Below are positions 1 to 8,360 of a stretch of 64,000 nt of DNA, in pieces. Each line of letters begins with the position of its first letter. The stretch's first letter is position 1. The DNA comes from Streptomyces sp. VRA16 Mangrove soil (GTDB lineage Bacteria > Actinomycetota > Actinomycetes > Streptomycetales > Streptomycetaceae): positions 434,001-498,000 of the forward strand of contig NZ_JAFVLN010000003.1 in the NCBI RefSeq assembly GCF_017377775.1, in the 5' to 3' direction. Position numbers and translations under genes: made by a program. The notes under the pieces were generated by a model, which was not told the DNA's origin, did no database searches, and saw only the letters and a list, made by a program, of their open reading frames with translations.

Positions 1-53
1 AAGTGGCGGGTGATGCCGCGCAGTTCGAGCAGCGGGGTGTCGGGCTCGGTCAT
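1..53 (-). CDS. Oligopeptide-type ABC transporter second ATPase (partial, N-terminus only)
   Basis: Only the first 17 codons lie in the window; they read MTEPDTPLLELRGITRH and the gene runs off the left edge. The ATG overlaps the stop of the upstream ATPase gene in an ATGA tetranucleotide, a sign of translational coupling. The start resembles DppF/OppF-type ATPases, and a second ATPase is expected after the first in this five-gene importer. The function is inferred from position plus the short N-terminus; no Walker motif is visible. Confidence 0.7.
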   Translation of the reverse strand, partial: MTEPDTPLLELRGITRH

Positions 54-1021
54 CGGGTGGCCTCCGCGTGCAGCAGACAGCGGGCCCGCGCGTCCCCGAC
101 CTCGTACAGCTCGGGTGCGTGCTCGTGGCACGGCGCGTGGACGAGGGGGCAGCGCGGGGTGAAGCGGCAGCCGGACGGCGGGTCGGCGAGGTCGGGCGGG
201 CTGCCGGGGATGCCGCGCAGCGGGACGCGCGGGCCGCGGATCGACGGGAACGCCTCCAGCAGGCCCCGGCTGTAGGGGTGGGCGGGGTGGTCGAAGACGG
301 TGCGGGTGGGCCCGGTCTCGACGACCTGGCCCGCGTACATGACGAGCAGCCGGTCGGAGAAGTGGCTCACCAGCGACATGTCGTGGGTGACGAACAGGAC
401 GGCGAAGCCGAGGAGTTGCTGGAGTTCCTTGATCTGCACCATGAGGGAGCGCTGGGCGACGACGTCCAGGGCGGAGGTGGGTTCGTCCATGACGACGAGG
501 TCGGGGGTGAGCAGCAGCGCCATGGCGATCATGGCGCGCTGGCGCATACCGCCGGAGAGCTGGTGCGGGTAGCTGCGCAGATGGACGGGGTCGATGCCGA
601 CGAGGTCGAGGACCTCGGCGGAGCGGGCGCGGATCTCCTCGTCGGTGTACGTGCCGTGGGCGGCCATGGCGTCCTTGTACTGGGCGGCGAGGGTGGCCAC
701 CGGGTTGAGGGCGTTCATGGCGCTCTGCAGGACGACGGAGAGCTCGCGCCAGCGCAGCCGGTTCAGTTCGCGCTCGGGGAGCGCGACGAGATCGGTGCCC
801 TTGAAGCGGACCGTGCCGCCCGCGACCCGGGCGGGCGGGTTGAGCAGACCGGTCACGGCGAACAGCAGGGTGGACTTGCCGCAGCCCGACTCGCCGACGA
901 CGGCCGTGAACTCGCCCTCTTCTACGGCGAGTTCGACGTGGTCGACGGCGGCGACGGGGCCGCGCTCGGTGTCGTAGACGACGCTCAGGTCACTGACGTC
1001 GAGCAACGGGCGCTCAGGCAC
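50..1021 (-). CDS. ABC transporter ATP-binding protein, DppD/OppD type
   Basis: This 323-residue cytoplasmic ATPase powers import through the two permeases encoded just upstream. It has a Walker A motif (GESGCGKST), the ABC signature LSGGMRQR and a Walker B motif ending MDEPTSALD. The C-terminal extension with GCRFTPRCPL is the cysteine-containing oligopeptide/dipeptide tail found in this family. I chose the GTG at 1021 because AAGGAGGAGG lies directly before it; a TTG at 1039 is in frame but has no such site. It overlaps the end of the upstream permease gene by 8 bp and the next ATPase gene by 4 bp, so the set is one operon. The substrate may be peptides or oligosaccharides. Confidence 0.93.
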   Translation of the reverse strand: MPERPLLDVSDLSVVYDTERGPVAAVDHVELAVEEGEFTAVVGESGCGKSTLLFAVTGLLNPPARVAGGTVRFKGTDLVALPERELNRLRWRELSVVLQSAMNALNPVATLAAQYKDAMAAHGTYTDEEIRARSAEVLDLVGIDPVHLRSYPHQLSGGMRQRAMIAMALLLTPDLVVMDEPTSALDVVAQRSLMVQIKELQQLLGFAVLFVTHDMSLVSHFSDRLLVMYAGQVVETGPTRTVFDHPAHPYSRGLLEAFPSIRGPRVPLRGIPGSPPDLADPPSGCRFTPRCPLVHAPCHEHAPELYEVGDARARCLLHAEATR

Positions 1022-1895
1022 GCCTCCTCCTTCGCGCAAGGCTGCGGACGGGCCGCAGGGCCGGGTTGCCGATCTCGTCGAAGGCGTAGTTGATCAGGGC
1101 GAAGGAGACGCCGAGCAGGGCGACGCACAGCCCGGGGGCGATGGACCACAGCGGGGTGCCGGTCTGCAGGGCCTGCTGGTTCTGGGCCCAGTACAGCATC
1201 GTGCCCCAGCTCTGCGAGTTCGGGTCGCCGAGGCCGAGGAACTGCAGGCCGGCCGCGCTCAGCACCGAGTACAGCGCGGCGCCCAGGAAGTTGGCGACGA
1301 TCAGCGAGGTCATCGTCGGCAGCACTTCGCGGACGATGATGTACGAGCGTCGCTCGCCGCGCACCCGCGCCGATTCGAGGAAGTCGCGGTTGCGCAGGGA
1401 GAGGGCCTGGGCGCGCATCTGGTTGGCGCCGTAGGACCAGCCGGTGAGGACGAGGACGGCGAGGATGACGTTGAGGGAGCCCTTGCCCGCGTACTTGGCG
1501 AGGATGATCACCAGCGGGAACGCGGGGATGACCAGCACGACGTTCGTGAGCAGCGACAGGAGGTCGTCGGCGAGGCCGCCGAGGTAGGCGGCGGAGACGC
1601 CGATGAGGACGGACAGGACAGTGGCGAGGGCTCCGGCGACCACCGCGATGATCAGTGACTCCCGTGTCCCGTAGACGAGTTGGGACCAGATGTCCTGGCC
1701 GAGGGCCGTGGTACCGAGGAGGTGCGCGGTGGACGGGTCGAGGCGGGGCTCGTACGTCGTGTCGTCCGGGTGGCGCACCGAGGTGAACAGGCCGGGGAAC
1801 GCGGCGACGAGCGTGAACACGAACAGGATGACCGTGCCCGCCAGTGCCTTGCGGTTGCCGCGGATCGCGCGTGGGATCCCGCCGCGGCGCGTCAC
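1014..1895 (-). CDS. ABC transporter permease, DppC/OppC type
   Basis: This 293-residue inner-membrane permease pairs with the DppB-like subunit upstream. After a short cytoplasmic N-terminus there is a membrane segment (about residues 14-34), then a periplasmic-side stretch with HLLGTTALGQDIWSQ, the family hallmark, and about five further helices. The ATPase-coupling region carries ESARVRGERR, an EAA-like loop. The GTG start at 1895 overlaps the upstream stop as GTGA. A long in-frame extension further upstream is only read-through of the other permease's frame and is not credible. Confidence 0.93.
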   Translation of the reverse strand: MTRRGGIPRAIRGNRKALAGTVILFVFTLVAAFPGLFTSVRHPDDTTYEPRLDPSTAHLLGTTALGQDIWSQLVYGTRESLIIAVVAGALATVLSVLIGVSAAYLGGLADDLLSLLTNVVLVIPAFPLVIILAKYAGKGSLNVILAVLVLTGWSYGANQMRAQALSLRNRDFLESARVRGERRSYIIVREVLPTMTSLIVANFLGAALYSVLSAAGLQFLGLGDPNSQSWGTMLYWAQNQQALQTGTPLWSIAPGLCVALLGVSFALINYAFDEIGNPALRPVRSLARRRRRA

Positions 1896-2875
1896 GACCG
1901 GGCCCGGGGGTCGAGCCAGACCGTCGCGATGTCGACGGCGAGCAGCGCGACGAGGACCGCCACCGTGAACAGCATGAACAGGGCCTGCATCAGGGGGTAG
2001 TCGACGTTCTGCACGGCGTTGTAGAGGAGGTAGCCGACGCCGGGGTAGTTGAAGACGTACTCGATGAGGATGGCGCCGGAGATGACGAAGCCGAGCGACA
2101 TGGCGAAGCCCGCGAGGTTCGGCAGGATCGCGTTGCGGGCGCCGTACGCGTACATGATGCGGCGCGGGTTGAGGCCCTTGGCCCGTGCCATCCGGACGTA
2201 GTCCTCCGCCAGCGTGGTGATCATGTTGTTGCGCATGGTCAGGATCCAGCCCCCGATCGTGGTGATCAGCAGGGTCGCCGCGGGCAGGACCGCGTGGCTG
2301 AGGACGCTGCCGACGAAGCCGGGCGAGAAGCCGGGCACGATCGACGTGTCGTAGTTGAAGTTGGCGGGCAGCCAGCCGCCGGTGCCCTGGGAGAAGACCA
2401 GGATCAGCAGCAGGCCCACCCAGAAGTACGGCAGCGCCGAGGTGACGACGAAGATCGGCGGGAGGATCGCGTCGAGGGCGCCGCCGCGCCGCCAGCCCGC
2501 GACGGTGCCGATGAGCGTGCCGAGCACGAACGCGAGGACCGTGGTGAGGCCGACGAGGCCGAGCGTCCAGGGCAGGGCGCCGCCGATCAGCTTGGTGACC
2601 GGCTCGCCCAGCGTCTGGCCGATGGAGCGGCCCCAGTTGCCGGTGAACATGTGGCCCAGGTAGTCGGCGTACTGGACCGCCACGTTCTCGTCGGGCTTGA
2701 ACCCGAACGACGTCAGCATCTGCTCCAGCGCGTCCCGGGAGACCCGGCCGCGGGTGCGCACGGTGAGCGCGTCGACCGGGTCGCCCGGCATGAAGCGCGG
2801 GATGAAGAAGTTCAGGGTGAGGGCCGCCCAGAGCGTGACGAGGAAGAACCCCAGGCGGCGCAGGATGAAGCGCAC
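1892..2875 (-). CDS. ABC transporter permease, DppB/OppB type
   Basis: This 327-residue membrane permease starts at GTG with MRFILRRLGFFLVTLWAALT, the usual first helix of DppB proteins, followed by FIPRFMPGDPVDAL, the conserved periplasmic PGDP motif. About six helices can be read, and the coupling loop contains DYVRMARAKGLNPRRI, a clear EAA motif. It lies 10 bp after the binding-protein gene and overlaps the next permease by 4 bp. Family membership is secure; the transported ligand is not shown by the sequence. Confidence 0.94.
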   Translation of the reverse strand: MRFILRRLGFFLVTLWAALTLNFFIPRFMPGDPVDALTVRTRGRVSRDALEQMLTSFGFKPDENVAVQYADYLGHMFTGNWGRSIGQTLGEPVTKLIGGALPWTLGLVGLTTVLAFVLGTLIGTVAGWRRGGALDAILPPIFVVTSALPYFWVGLLLILVFSQGTGGWLPANFNYDTSIVPGFSPGFVGSVLSHAVLPAATLLITTIGGWILTMRNNMITTLAEDYVRMARAKGLNPRRIMYAYGARNAILPNLAGFAMSLGFVISGAILIEYVFNYPGVGYLLYNAVQNVDYPLMQALFMLFTVAVLVALLAVDIATVWLDPRARS

Positions 2876-2885
2876 AGGTCACCGC

Positions 2886-4586
2886 CTACTGGGCCGACTT
2901 GGAGTACAGGTGGGTCAGCACCTGTCCGGTGTCCGGGAAGTTGTAGGCGGACGGCTGGGCGTACGGGTTGTCCTTCGTCGGCCAGCCCGCGATGTCCTTG
3001 GTGTTGTACTGGAACCAGTCGACGGCCTCGACGACCGGGATCACCGGCACGTCGTCGAGCATGTACTGGGCGACCTGCTGCACGATCGCCACCTGCTCGC
3101 TCTCCCCCGCCGACGCGTAGTCGTTGAGGAGCTGGTCGACCTTCGGGTTCTTGTAGCGCTCCCAGTTGCTGGCGGCGTTCTTGCCGAGCGGGGCGCTGTT
3201 CGCCGAGTGCAGGGTCTGGCGCAGTTCGTAGTACGGGGTCGGGCCGGTGGTCTGCTGGGTGTAGTACGCCAGGTCGTAGTCACCGGTGTAGAGGCGGCCG
3301 ACCATGGTCTGCTGCGCGAGGTCCTGGACGACGAGGTCGATGCCGACGGCCGCCAGGTTCTGCTTGATGACCTTGAGCGAGGCGTCCCAGTCGGTGTAGC
3401 CGGTGATCGTGAGGATCTTCAGCTTGAGCGGCTTGGACGGCGAGTAGCCGAGGCCGGCGAGGAGCTTCTTGGCGCGGGCCGGGTCGGGCCCGTCGAAGCC
3501 GGCCTTCCGCACGGCGCCCGCGTCGAAGTACTTGTCGAAGGTCGGGGTGACGATGCCGGACTGGTTCGCGGCCGGTTCCTGCCCGCCGACGCCGATCTTC
3601 GACACCTTGTCCCGGTCGATGGCCAGCGAGATCGCCTGGCGGACCTTGAGGTTGCTGCTCATCTTGTGGGAGGGGTCGAGATTCGGGTAGATGCTGACGT
3701 TCTGGACGGGCGGCGACCAGGTGTGGTTGTCCTGGGACTTGTCCAGGTAGAACTGCTGGATGCCGGGGATGAACTGGCTCCCCCACTGCGCCTTGCCGCT
3801 CGCGAGGTCCAGGTTGGCGGGCCCGTTGTCCAGGTAGGCCGGATACTCGACCTTCTGGATGTACGGCTTGCCCTTCTGCCAGTAGTCCGGGTTGGCGGTG
3901 TACTGGATGTTGTTGGCCGAGCAGGGGTCGACCTCGAAGGGGCCGGTGCCGACGGGCTTCTTGTCGACCCAGGTGTCCGGCTTCTTCGCCGCGTCGCCGG
4001 TGCCGAAGATGTGCTCGGGCACGATGGCGACCTGGTGGGCGAACGCGTAGAAGTACGGCTGCGCGGCCTTCTTGAACTGCAGGCTGACCTGGTCGCCGGA
4101 GGTGGTGACGGACTGGAGTCCGGCCGTGGTCCACAGGGCGTACAGGTCGGTCGACGGGGACTTCTTCATCAGGTTGAAGGTGAACGCGACATCCTTCGCC
4201 GTGAACGGCTTGCCGTCGTTCCACTTCACGCCGGAGCGGATGGTGAAGTCGATGCGGGTCTTGTCCGCGTTCCACTTGTAGCTCTTGGCGAGCATCGGCG
4301 TCTCGGCCTGGTCCTTGAGCGCGTTGACGAAGACGAGGGGCTCGTAGACGAAGCCGATGGAGGTGTTGTAGACGGCCGGGTTGAACGGGTTGAAGTTGCA
4401 GGTCCACGTCTGCCCCGCCGTGTTGGCGATGGTGACGGTGCCGCCCTTCTTCTTCGGGCCGCTGCTGTCGGCGGTTCCGGTGCCGCCACCGGAGTCGTCC
4501 GAGTTGTTCCTGTGCTCCGTCTCCGAGCAGGCCGTCGCGGCCAGGATCAGCATGAGCGCGACGGCGACGATTCGGGTGTGCCTCAT
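2886..4586 (-). CDS. Extracellular solute-binding lipoprotein, SBP family 5
   Basis: This 566-residue ligand-binding protein feeds the downstream permeases and ATPases. It has a lipoprotein signal (MRHTRIVAVALMLILAATAC) with the lipidated cysteine at residue 20, then a Ser/Gly/Asp-rich linker. The mature protein has the family-5 signatures WNDGKPFTAKDVAFTF and VRQAISLAIDRDKV. Family 5 includes peptide, nickel, cello-oligosaccharide and Vibrio chitin-oligosaccharide binding proteins. The chitinase gene directly upstream on the same strand makes an oligosaccharide ligand plausible, but that is inference. A 14-bp perfect palindrome lies 21 bp before the ATG and probably controls the operon. Confidence 0.93.
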   Translation of the reverse strand: MRHTRIVAVALMLILAATACSETEHRNNSDDSGGGTGTADSSGPKKKGGTVTIANTAGQTWTCNFNPFNPAVYNTSIGFVYEPLVFVNALKDQAETPMLAKSYKWNADKTRIDFTIRSGVKWNDGKPFTAKDVAFTFNLMKKSPSTDLYALWTTAGLQSVTTSGDQVSLQFKKAAQPYFYAFAHQVAIVPEHIFGTGDAAKKPDTWVDKKPVGTGPFEVDPCSANNIQYTANPDYWQKGKPYIQKVEYPAYLDNGPANLDLASGKAQWGSQFIPGIQQFYLDKSQDNHTWSPPVQNVSIYPNLDPSHKMSSNLKVRQAISLAIDRDKVSKIGVGGQEPAANQSGIVTPTFDKYFDAGAVRKAGFDGPDPARAKKLLAGLGYSPSKPLKLKILTITGYTDWDASLKVIKQNLAAVGIDLVVQDLAQQTMVGRLYTGDYDLAYYTQQTTGPTPYYELRQTLHSANSAPLGKNAASNWERYKNPKVDQLLNDYASAGESEQVAIVQQVAQYMLDDVPVIPVVEAVDWFQYNTKDIAGWPTKDNPYAQPSAYNFPDTGQVLTHLYSKSAQ

Positions 4587-4607
4587 GGCTTCCAGCCCCT
4601 ACCAGTA

Positions 4608-4621
4608 AAGTTACGTAACTT
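4608..4621. promoter_or_regulatory. Perfect 14-bp palindrome, probable operator of the ABC importer operon
   Basis: AAGTTACGTAACTT is a perfect dyad in the otherwise AT-poor gap between the chitinase stop and the binding-protein start, 21 bp before that ATG. Such a site so close to the start suggests a repressor operator. No regulator gene adjoins it, so the binding protein is unknown. It does not match the DasR consensus. Confidence 0.6.
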
Positions 4622-4718
4622 AACCGGGCATCGAAAGACTGTACGCGCGGCCGGAGCCGCGCGTAAGTCCCCCTGCACAGAGCTGAATTGACGATCAGTC
4701 AGCGATGGCCGGACGCCG

Positions 4719-6419
4719 TCATCCGGTGAAGCCGGCCGTGATCTTCGTGAACTGCCAGTTGTCCTGGCTGATGCCGGAGCAGTTCTCGGCGACGCCGCCG
4801 CCCGCGCACGGCCGGTCGCGGTTGACCGACCAGAAGGCGAGCCGGGCGAGGTGCTTGCTGTTCGCCCAGTCCTTGATCTGGGTCCAGACGGCGGGGGTCG
4901 TGGTCTCCTGCTGGTCGCTGAGACCGTTCATCCCGGAGATGCCCATGTGGGCGTACGCCGTGGCGTCGTCCCAGCCGTAGACGGACTTGAGCTTGGTCTT
5001 CAGCCCCTCGGCGGCGTTCACGGTGCTGCCGTACATGTCGCTGCCGCCGCCGAAGTCGAACGGCATGATGGTGAAGACGTCGATGTCGGCGCCCAGCGCC
5101 TTGGACTGCTCGATGAGCCGGTTGCTGTAGTACGTCGGCCCGGTGGTGGCGGTACCGAAGGTGAGGATGGTCCTCAGGCCGGGGTTGTTCGCCTTGACGA
5201 TCTTCAGGGCGTTCAGGATCCGGTCCTGCACGGCCGTGTTCTCGAACTCGTCGCTGTTCTCGATGTCGACGTCGATCGCCTTGAGCCCGTACGCGTCGAT
5301 CACCTTCTGGTACGCGCCCGCGAGCGCTTCCGGTGTCGAGCAGTTGGGGCCGAGCTTGTTGCCGCTCCAGCCGCCGATGGACGGGACGATGTCGCCGCCC
5401 GCCGCGCGGATCGCGTTGATCGCGGTCTGGTCCTGGCCGCCGGTGAGCGGTCGTGAGCCGTCCCAGGCCGGGTTGCAGCCGCCGGAGGAGAGGATGAACG
5501 CCATCGTGAACCATTTGACGCCGGTCGCGCCCATGACGGTGGCCGGGCTCGGCGGGTCGCCCCAGCCGGTGTAGTAGTACGGGGCCGCCTGCTTGAACCC
5601 GGTGCCGCCGCCGGTGCCCGCGGCGGTCGTCACCGAGACGGCGTTCGAGGCGGCCGAGCTGTTGCCCGCCGCGTCGTGCGCCTTGACGGTGAAGCTGTAC
5701 GCGGTGGAGGGCGAGAGACCGGAGACGGTGGCCGACGTCCCGCTCACGGTCAGGAGTTTGTTGCTGCCGCCGGAGTAGATGTCGTACCCGGTGACGCCGA
5801 CGTTGTCGCTCGCCGCGCTCCACGAGAGAGAGACGCTGGAGGACGTCTTGGCGGTGGAGGTGAGGTTCATGGGCGCACTCGGCGCCTGGGTGTCGCTGCT
5901 GCCGCCGGGGCCGTCGAGGCTGATGTCGTCGGCGTAGTAGGTGCCCTGGCCGTACCAGCCGTGGGTGTAGACAGTGGCGCTGGTCTGCGTGGCGCCGGTG
6001 GTGAACTGCACGGTCAGCTGGGCGTACGTGGACGGGGACTGGGTCCACGTGGAGCCGCCGCCGTCGACGCCGAGGTAGACGTAACTGCCGCGCACCCAGC
6101 CGGAGAGCGTGTACGTGGTGTTCGGCTGGACGGCGACGACCTGTCCGCACTTGGCGTTGTCGCTCGAACTCGCGGCGCCCGCAAGGGCTTTGGTGCCGCC
6201 GTGGACGGGGGTGGAGACCACGGAGCCGAGGTTGCCCGTGCAGGACCACGGGCCGAGCGAGCCGGACTCGAAGCCGGCGTTGGTCAGGATGTTGGCGGCC
6301 TGTGCGGTGCCGGGCAGGGCCACGGCGCCGCCGAGGGCGAGGGCGGCGGTGCCGAGCAGGGCGAGTATGCGGGACCGTGCGGAGCGGCGACGGGTCTGCC
6401 GTCTTCGGATGGGGGACAC
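4719..6419 (-). CDS. Secreted chitinase, GH18 with carbohydrate-binding and fibronectin III domains
   Basis: This 566-residue extracellular enzyme should hydrolyse chitin. The start is GTG ([12 protein letters not shown]), preceded by AAGGGAG. Domains in order are a Sec signal with cleavage near AQA/A at residues 39-42; a CBM4/9/16-like beta-sandwich at about 44-170, including the [15 protein letters not shown] strand; a fibronectin type III domain at about 177-266; and a GH18 barrel at about 275-566. The catalytic strand reads LKAIDVDIE: the acid Glu387 and Asp385/Asp383 are present, but the first Asp of the usual DxxDxDxE motif is Lys380. It heads the minus-strand group containing the ABC importer. 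Its promoter has a DasR-like element, suggesting N-acetylglucosamine-linked control. Confidence 0.94.
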   Translation of the reverse strand: MSPIRRRQTRRRSARSRILALLGTAALALGGAVALPGTAQAANILTNAGFESGSLGPWSCTGNLGSVVSTPVHGGTKALAGAASSSDNAKCGQVVAVQPNTTYTLSGWVRGSYVYLGVDGGGSTWTQSPSTYAQLTVQFTTGATQTSATVYTHGWYGQGTYYADDISLDGPGGSSDTQAPSAPMNLTSTAKTSSSVSLSWSAASDNVGVTGYDIYSGGSNKLLTVSGTSATVSGLSPSTAYSFTVKAHDAAGNSSAASNAVSVTTAAGTGGGTGFKQAAPYYYTGWGDPPSPATVMGATGVKWFTMAFILSSGGCNPAWDGSRPLTGGQDQTAINAIRAAGGDIVPSIGGWSGNKLGPNCSTPEALAGAYQKVIDAYGLKAIDVDIENSDEFENTAVQDRILNALKIVKANNPGLRTILTFGTATTGPTYYSNRLIEQSKALGADIDVFTIMPFDFGGGSDMYGSTVNAAEGLKTKLKSVYGWDDATAYAHMGISGMNGLSDQQETTTPAVWTQIKDWANSKHLARLAFWSVNRDRPCAGGGVAENCSGISQDNWQFTKITAGFTG

Positions 6420-6507
6420 GCGAACTCCCTTGGGGGTGAGGGGGGTTGGGGTGTGCGCGAACCGGGTGGTGCTCTGCTGTGGCTGTGGAGCTTTCTGTTC
6501 CGCACAT

Positions 6508-6536
6508 AAGTTGGTATGGACCAATGCCGTTGTCAA
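6508..6536 (-). promoter_or_regulatory. Chitinase promoter with DasR-like element (6511-6524) between -35 and -10
   Basis: On the minus strand TTGACA (6536-6531) is a consensus -35 box, and a weak AT-richer -10 region lies around 6507-6513. Between them the plus strand reads TTGGTATGGACCAA (6511-6524), with 5-bp inverted arms. Its 12-base core matches the DasR responsive element core TGGTCTAGACCA at 10 positions. DasR is known to repress chitinase and GlcNAc genes in Streptomyces. The positioning fits steric repression. Confidence 0.65.
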
Positions 6537-6593
6537 GACGGCGGTACGTTCGGCTGCGGCGCGGGGCCCCGCCGGGGCCCCGCGCCACCCCTC

Positions 6594-8294
6594 CTAGCCC
6601 TCGGCCGACTTCCTGACGTGCAACACGGTTGCGTCCAGGGGGAGTCGGGCCCGTCCGGTCAGCGTGAGGCCCGCTTCGCGGAAGAGGTGCGCATAGTGGT
6701 CGGCGCGGCGTTCACGGCCGCCGACGTTGCACATCATGTGGAGGTCCCAGGCCGCGGCGAGGGACGGGGCGCCGTCGGGCGGCAGGACGCGTTCGACGAC
6801 GAGCAGATCGGCGTGGGCGGGCATCGCGGCGGCGATGTGGCGCAGGATCTCGCGACAGCGGTCGTCGTCCCAGTCGTGCAGCACGCGGGAGAGCAGATAG
6901 ACGTCGCCGCCGGTGGGGACGTCGGCGAAGTCCCCGACGCGGTACGTGCAGCGGTCGCCGACACCCGCCGCGGCCAGGGACTGCCGGGCGGCCTCGGCGA
7001 CGTGTGGGCGTTCCAGGAGGACGCCTTCGAGACGCCGGTGGACGGTGAGGATCCGGGCGAGGAGTGCGCCGTTGCCGCCCGCGACGTCGACCACGGTCGC
7101 GGGCTCGGGGGCACGGCTCGCAGCGAGCAGCACCGGGTGGGTGGGCAGCGGCTCGAACATGGCGGCGCCCGCGGCCATGGACCGGTCGAAGAGGCCGGCG
7201 AGTTCGGGGTCGCGCGCGAAGTGGTCGAAGTGGTGGGCGCCGAAGAGGTGCTCGAAACCGGGCTCGCCGGTGCGCACGGTGTGGGCGAGTTCGGCGAAGG
7301 AGCGGTAGAACGGGCCGCCGTACATCAGGGCCAGCGCGCTCATCGAGTCCGGGGTGCCGGTGCGCAGCAGGGCGCCGAGCGGGGTGAGCCGGTAGTGGTC
7401 GTCGTCGCCCGGCTGCCGCGCGACGGCGCCCAGGGTCTCCAGGTACCGCAGCAGCCTGGCGAGGCCGTCCGGGACGGCGCCGGTCGTCCGGGCCAGGTCA
7501 TCGACGGCGCTCGCCCGTTCCGGGTCCATCGCGTCGGCGATCCCCAGCCGCACGAAGGCGGCGAGGGCCTGGGTGGTCCAGGCGCCGGTGAGCAGGCGCA
7601 GCAGTGCCTCGGCGGGCTGCCGCGCCTGGTGGGCGGCGAGGTGGGCGGTGAGGATGTCCCGGTGGTCGCCGGGGGCGTAGAGCTCCAGGCGGCGGTACTC
7701 GGTCTTGGTGTCGTCGGGCGCCGTGAAGTAGAAGACCGTGCCGTTCTCGTGCGGGTTGTAGCCGCCGCCGTCGGGGACCGCGCCGAAGCGGCCGAGCGTG
7801 ACGCACAGGCCGCGCAGGACGAGCGGGTCGGGGGCCTGGACCTCGAAGGCGAGGTGGGCCTCCTGCTGCCGTTCCCGCTCGTGGGCGACCAGGCGGTCGA
7901 GGCCGGAGCCGGGCGGCACGGTCAGGGCGAACACCTCGACGGTGCGGTGGGCTCCGTCGCGGCCGGTCACGGCGGGCCGCAGGATGCCGACGGCCAGGTC
8001 GGCAGGGTCGCGACGGTGGCGGACGGCGAGCCGTTCGCGGACCACGACGCTGGGCCGGGGCGGGCCGTCGGGGGTGAGGCCCGCGTCGGCGAGGGAGGCC
8101 GTCAACTCCCGCTCGTCCTGCGGGAAGACGAGCAGCGCCGCGTGGGCGAAGCGGCAGCGGTCCGCCAGGGCGCGCAGCTCCGGTCCGTCCAGGCCGGGCA
8201 GCAGCAGCGGGAGCAGGGTGGCGGTGTCCTGCTCACGGACGAAGTCGGCGGTGGCGCGCAGGCGCGCCGAGTCGCCCGACATCGAGGGGATCAT
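6594..8294 (-). CDS. Fusion of N-terminal VOC-like domain and C-terminal SAM-dependent O-methyltransferase
   Basis: This 566-residue protein is much longer than the usual 330-350 residues of its methyltransferase family. Residues from about 225 to the end match the class I O-methyltransferase family that includes PhzM and acetylserotonin/hydroxyneurosporene methyltransferases: an N-terminal dimerisation region (TQALAAFVRLGIADAM), the SAM-binding VVDVAGGNGALLARIL, and VLHDWDD with the catalytic-type His. The first ~220 residues contain EAHLAFEVQAP and RLELYAPGDH, which look like the metal-ligand strands of a vicinal-oxygen-chelate fold. The gene follows a flavin hydroxylase gene after 66 bp. 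I infer modification of an aromatic metabolite; the substrate is unknown. Confidence 0.82.
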   Translation of the reverse strand: MIPSMSGDSARLRATADFVREQDTATLLPLLLPGLDGPELRALADRCRFAHAALLVFPQDERELTASLADAGLTPDGPPRPSVVVRERLAVRHRRDPADLAVGILRPAVTGRDGAHRTVEVFALTVPPGSGLDRLVAHERERQQEAHLAFEVQAPDPLVLRGLCVTLGRFGAVPDGGGYNPHENGTVFYFTAPDDTKTEYRRLELYAPGDHRDILTAHLAAHQARQPAEALLRLLTGAWTTQALAAFVRLGIADAMDPERASAVDDLARTTGAVPDGLARLLRYLETLGAVARQPGDDDHYRLTPLGALLRTGTPDSMSALALMYGGPFYRSFAELAHTVRTGEPGFEHLFGAHHFDHFARDPELAGLFDRSMAAGAAMFEPLPTHPVLLAASRAPEPATVVDVAGGNGALLARILTVHRRLEGVLLERPHVAEAARQSLAAAGVGDRCTYRVGDFADVPTGGDVYLLSRVLHDWDDDRCREILRHIAAAMPAHADLLVVERVLPPDGAPSLAAAWDLHMMCNVGGRERRADHYAHLFREAGLTLTGRARLPLDATVLHVRKSAEG

Positions 8295-8360
8295 CGGGAA
8301 CGTTTCCTCGGTTCGATGGCCAGAAATGCTCAGGGGAGGGTGGCGTGCGGGTGCCGGGGT

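Noticed and set aside
1896..2882. A long minus-strand frame extends the second permease (1014-1895) upstream to about 2882
   Set aside because: The extension is Arg/Pro/His-rich nonsense overlapping the first permease in another frame; the permease domain begins exactly at GTG 1895 with a GTGA overlap.
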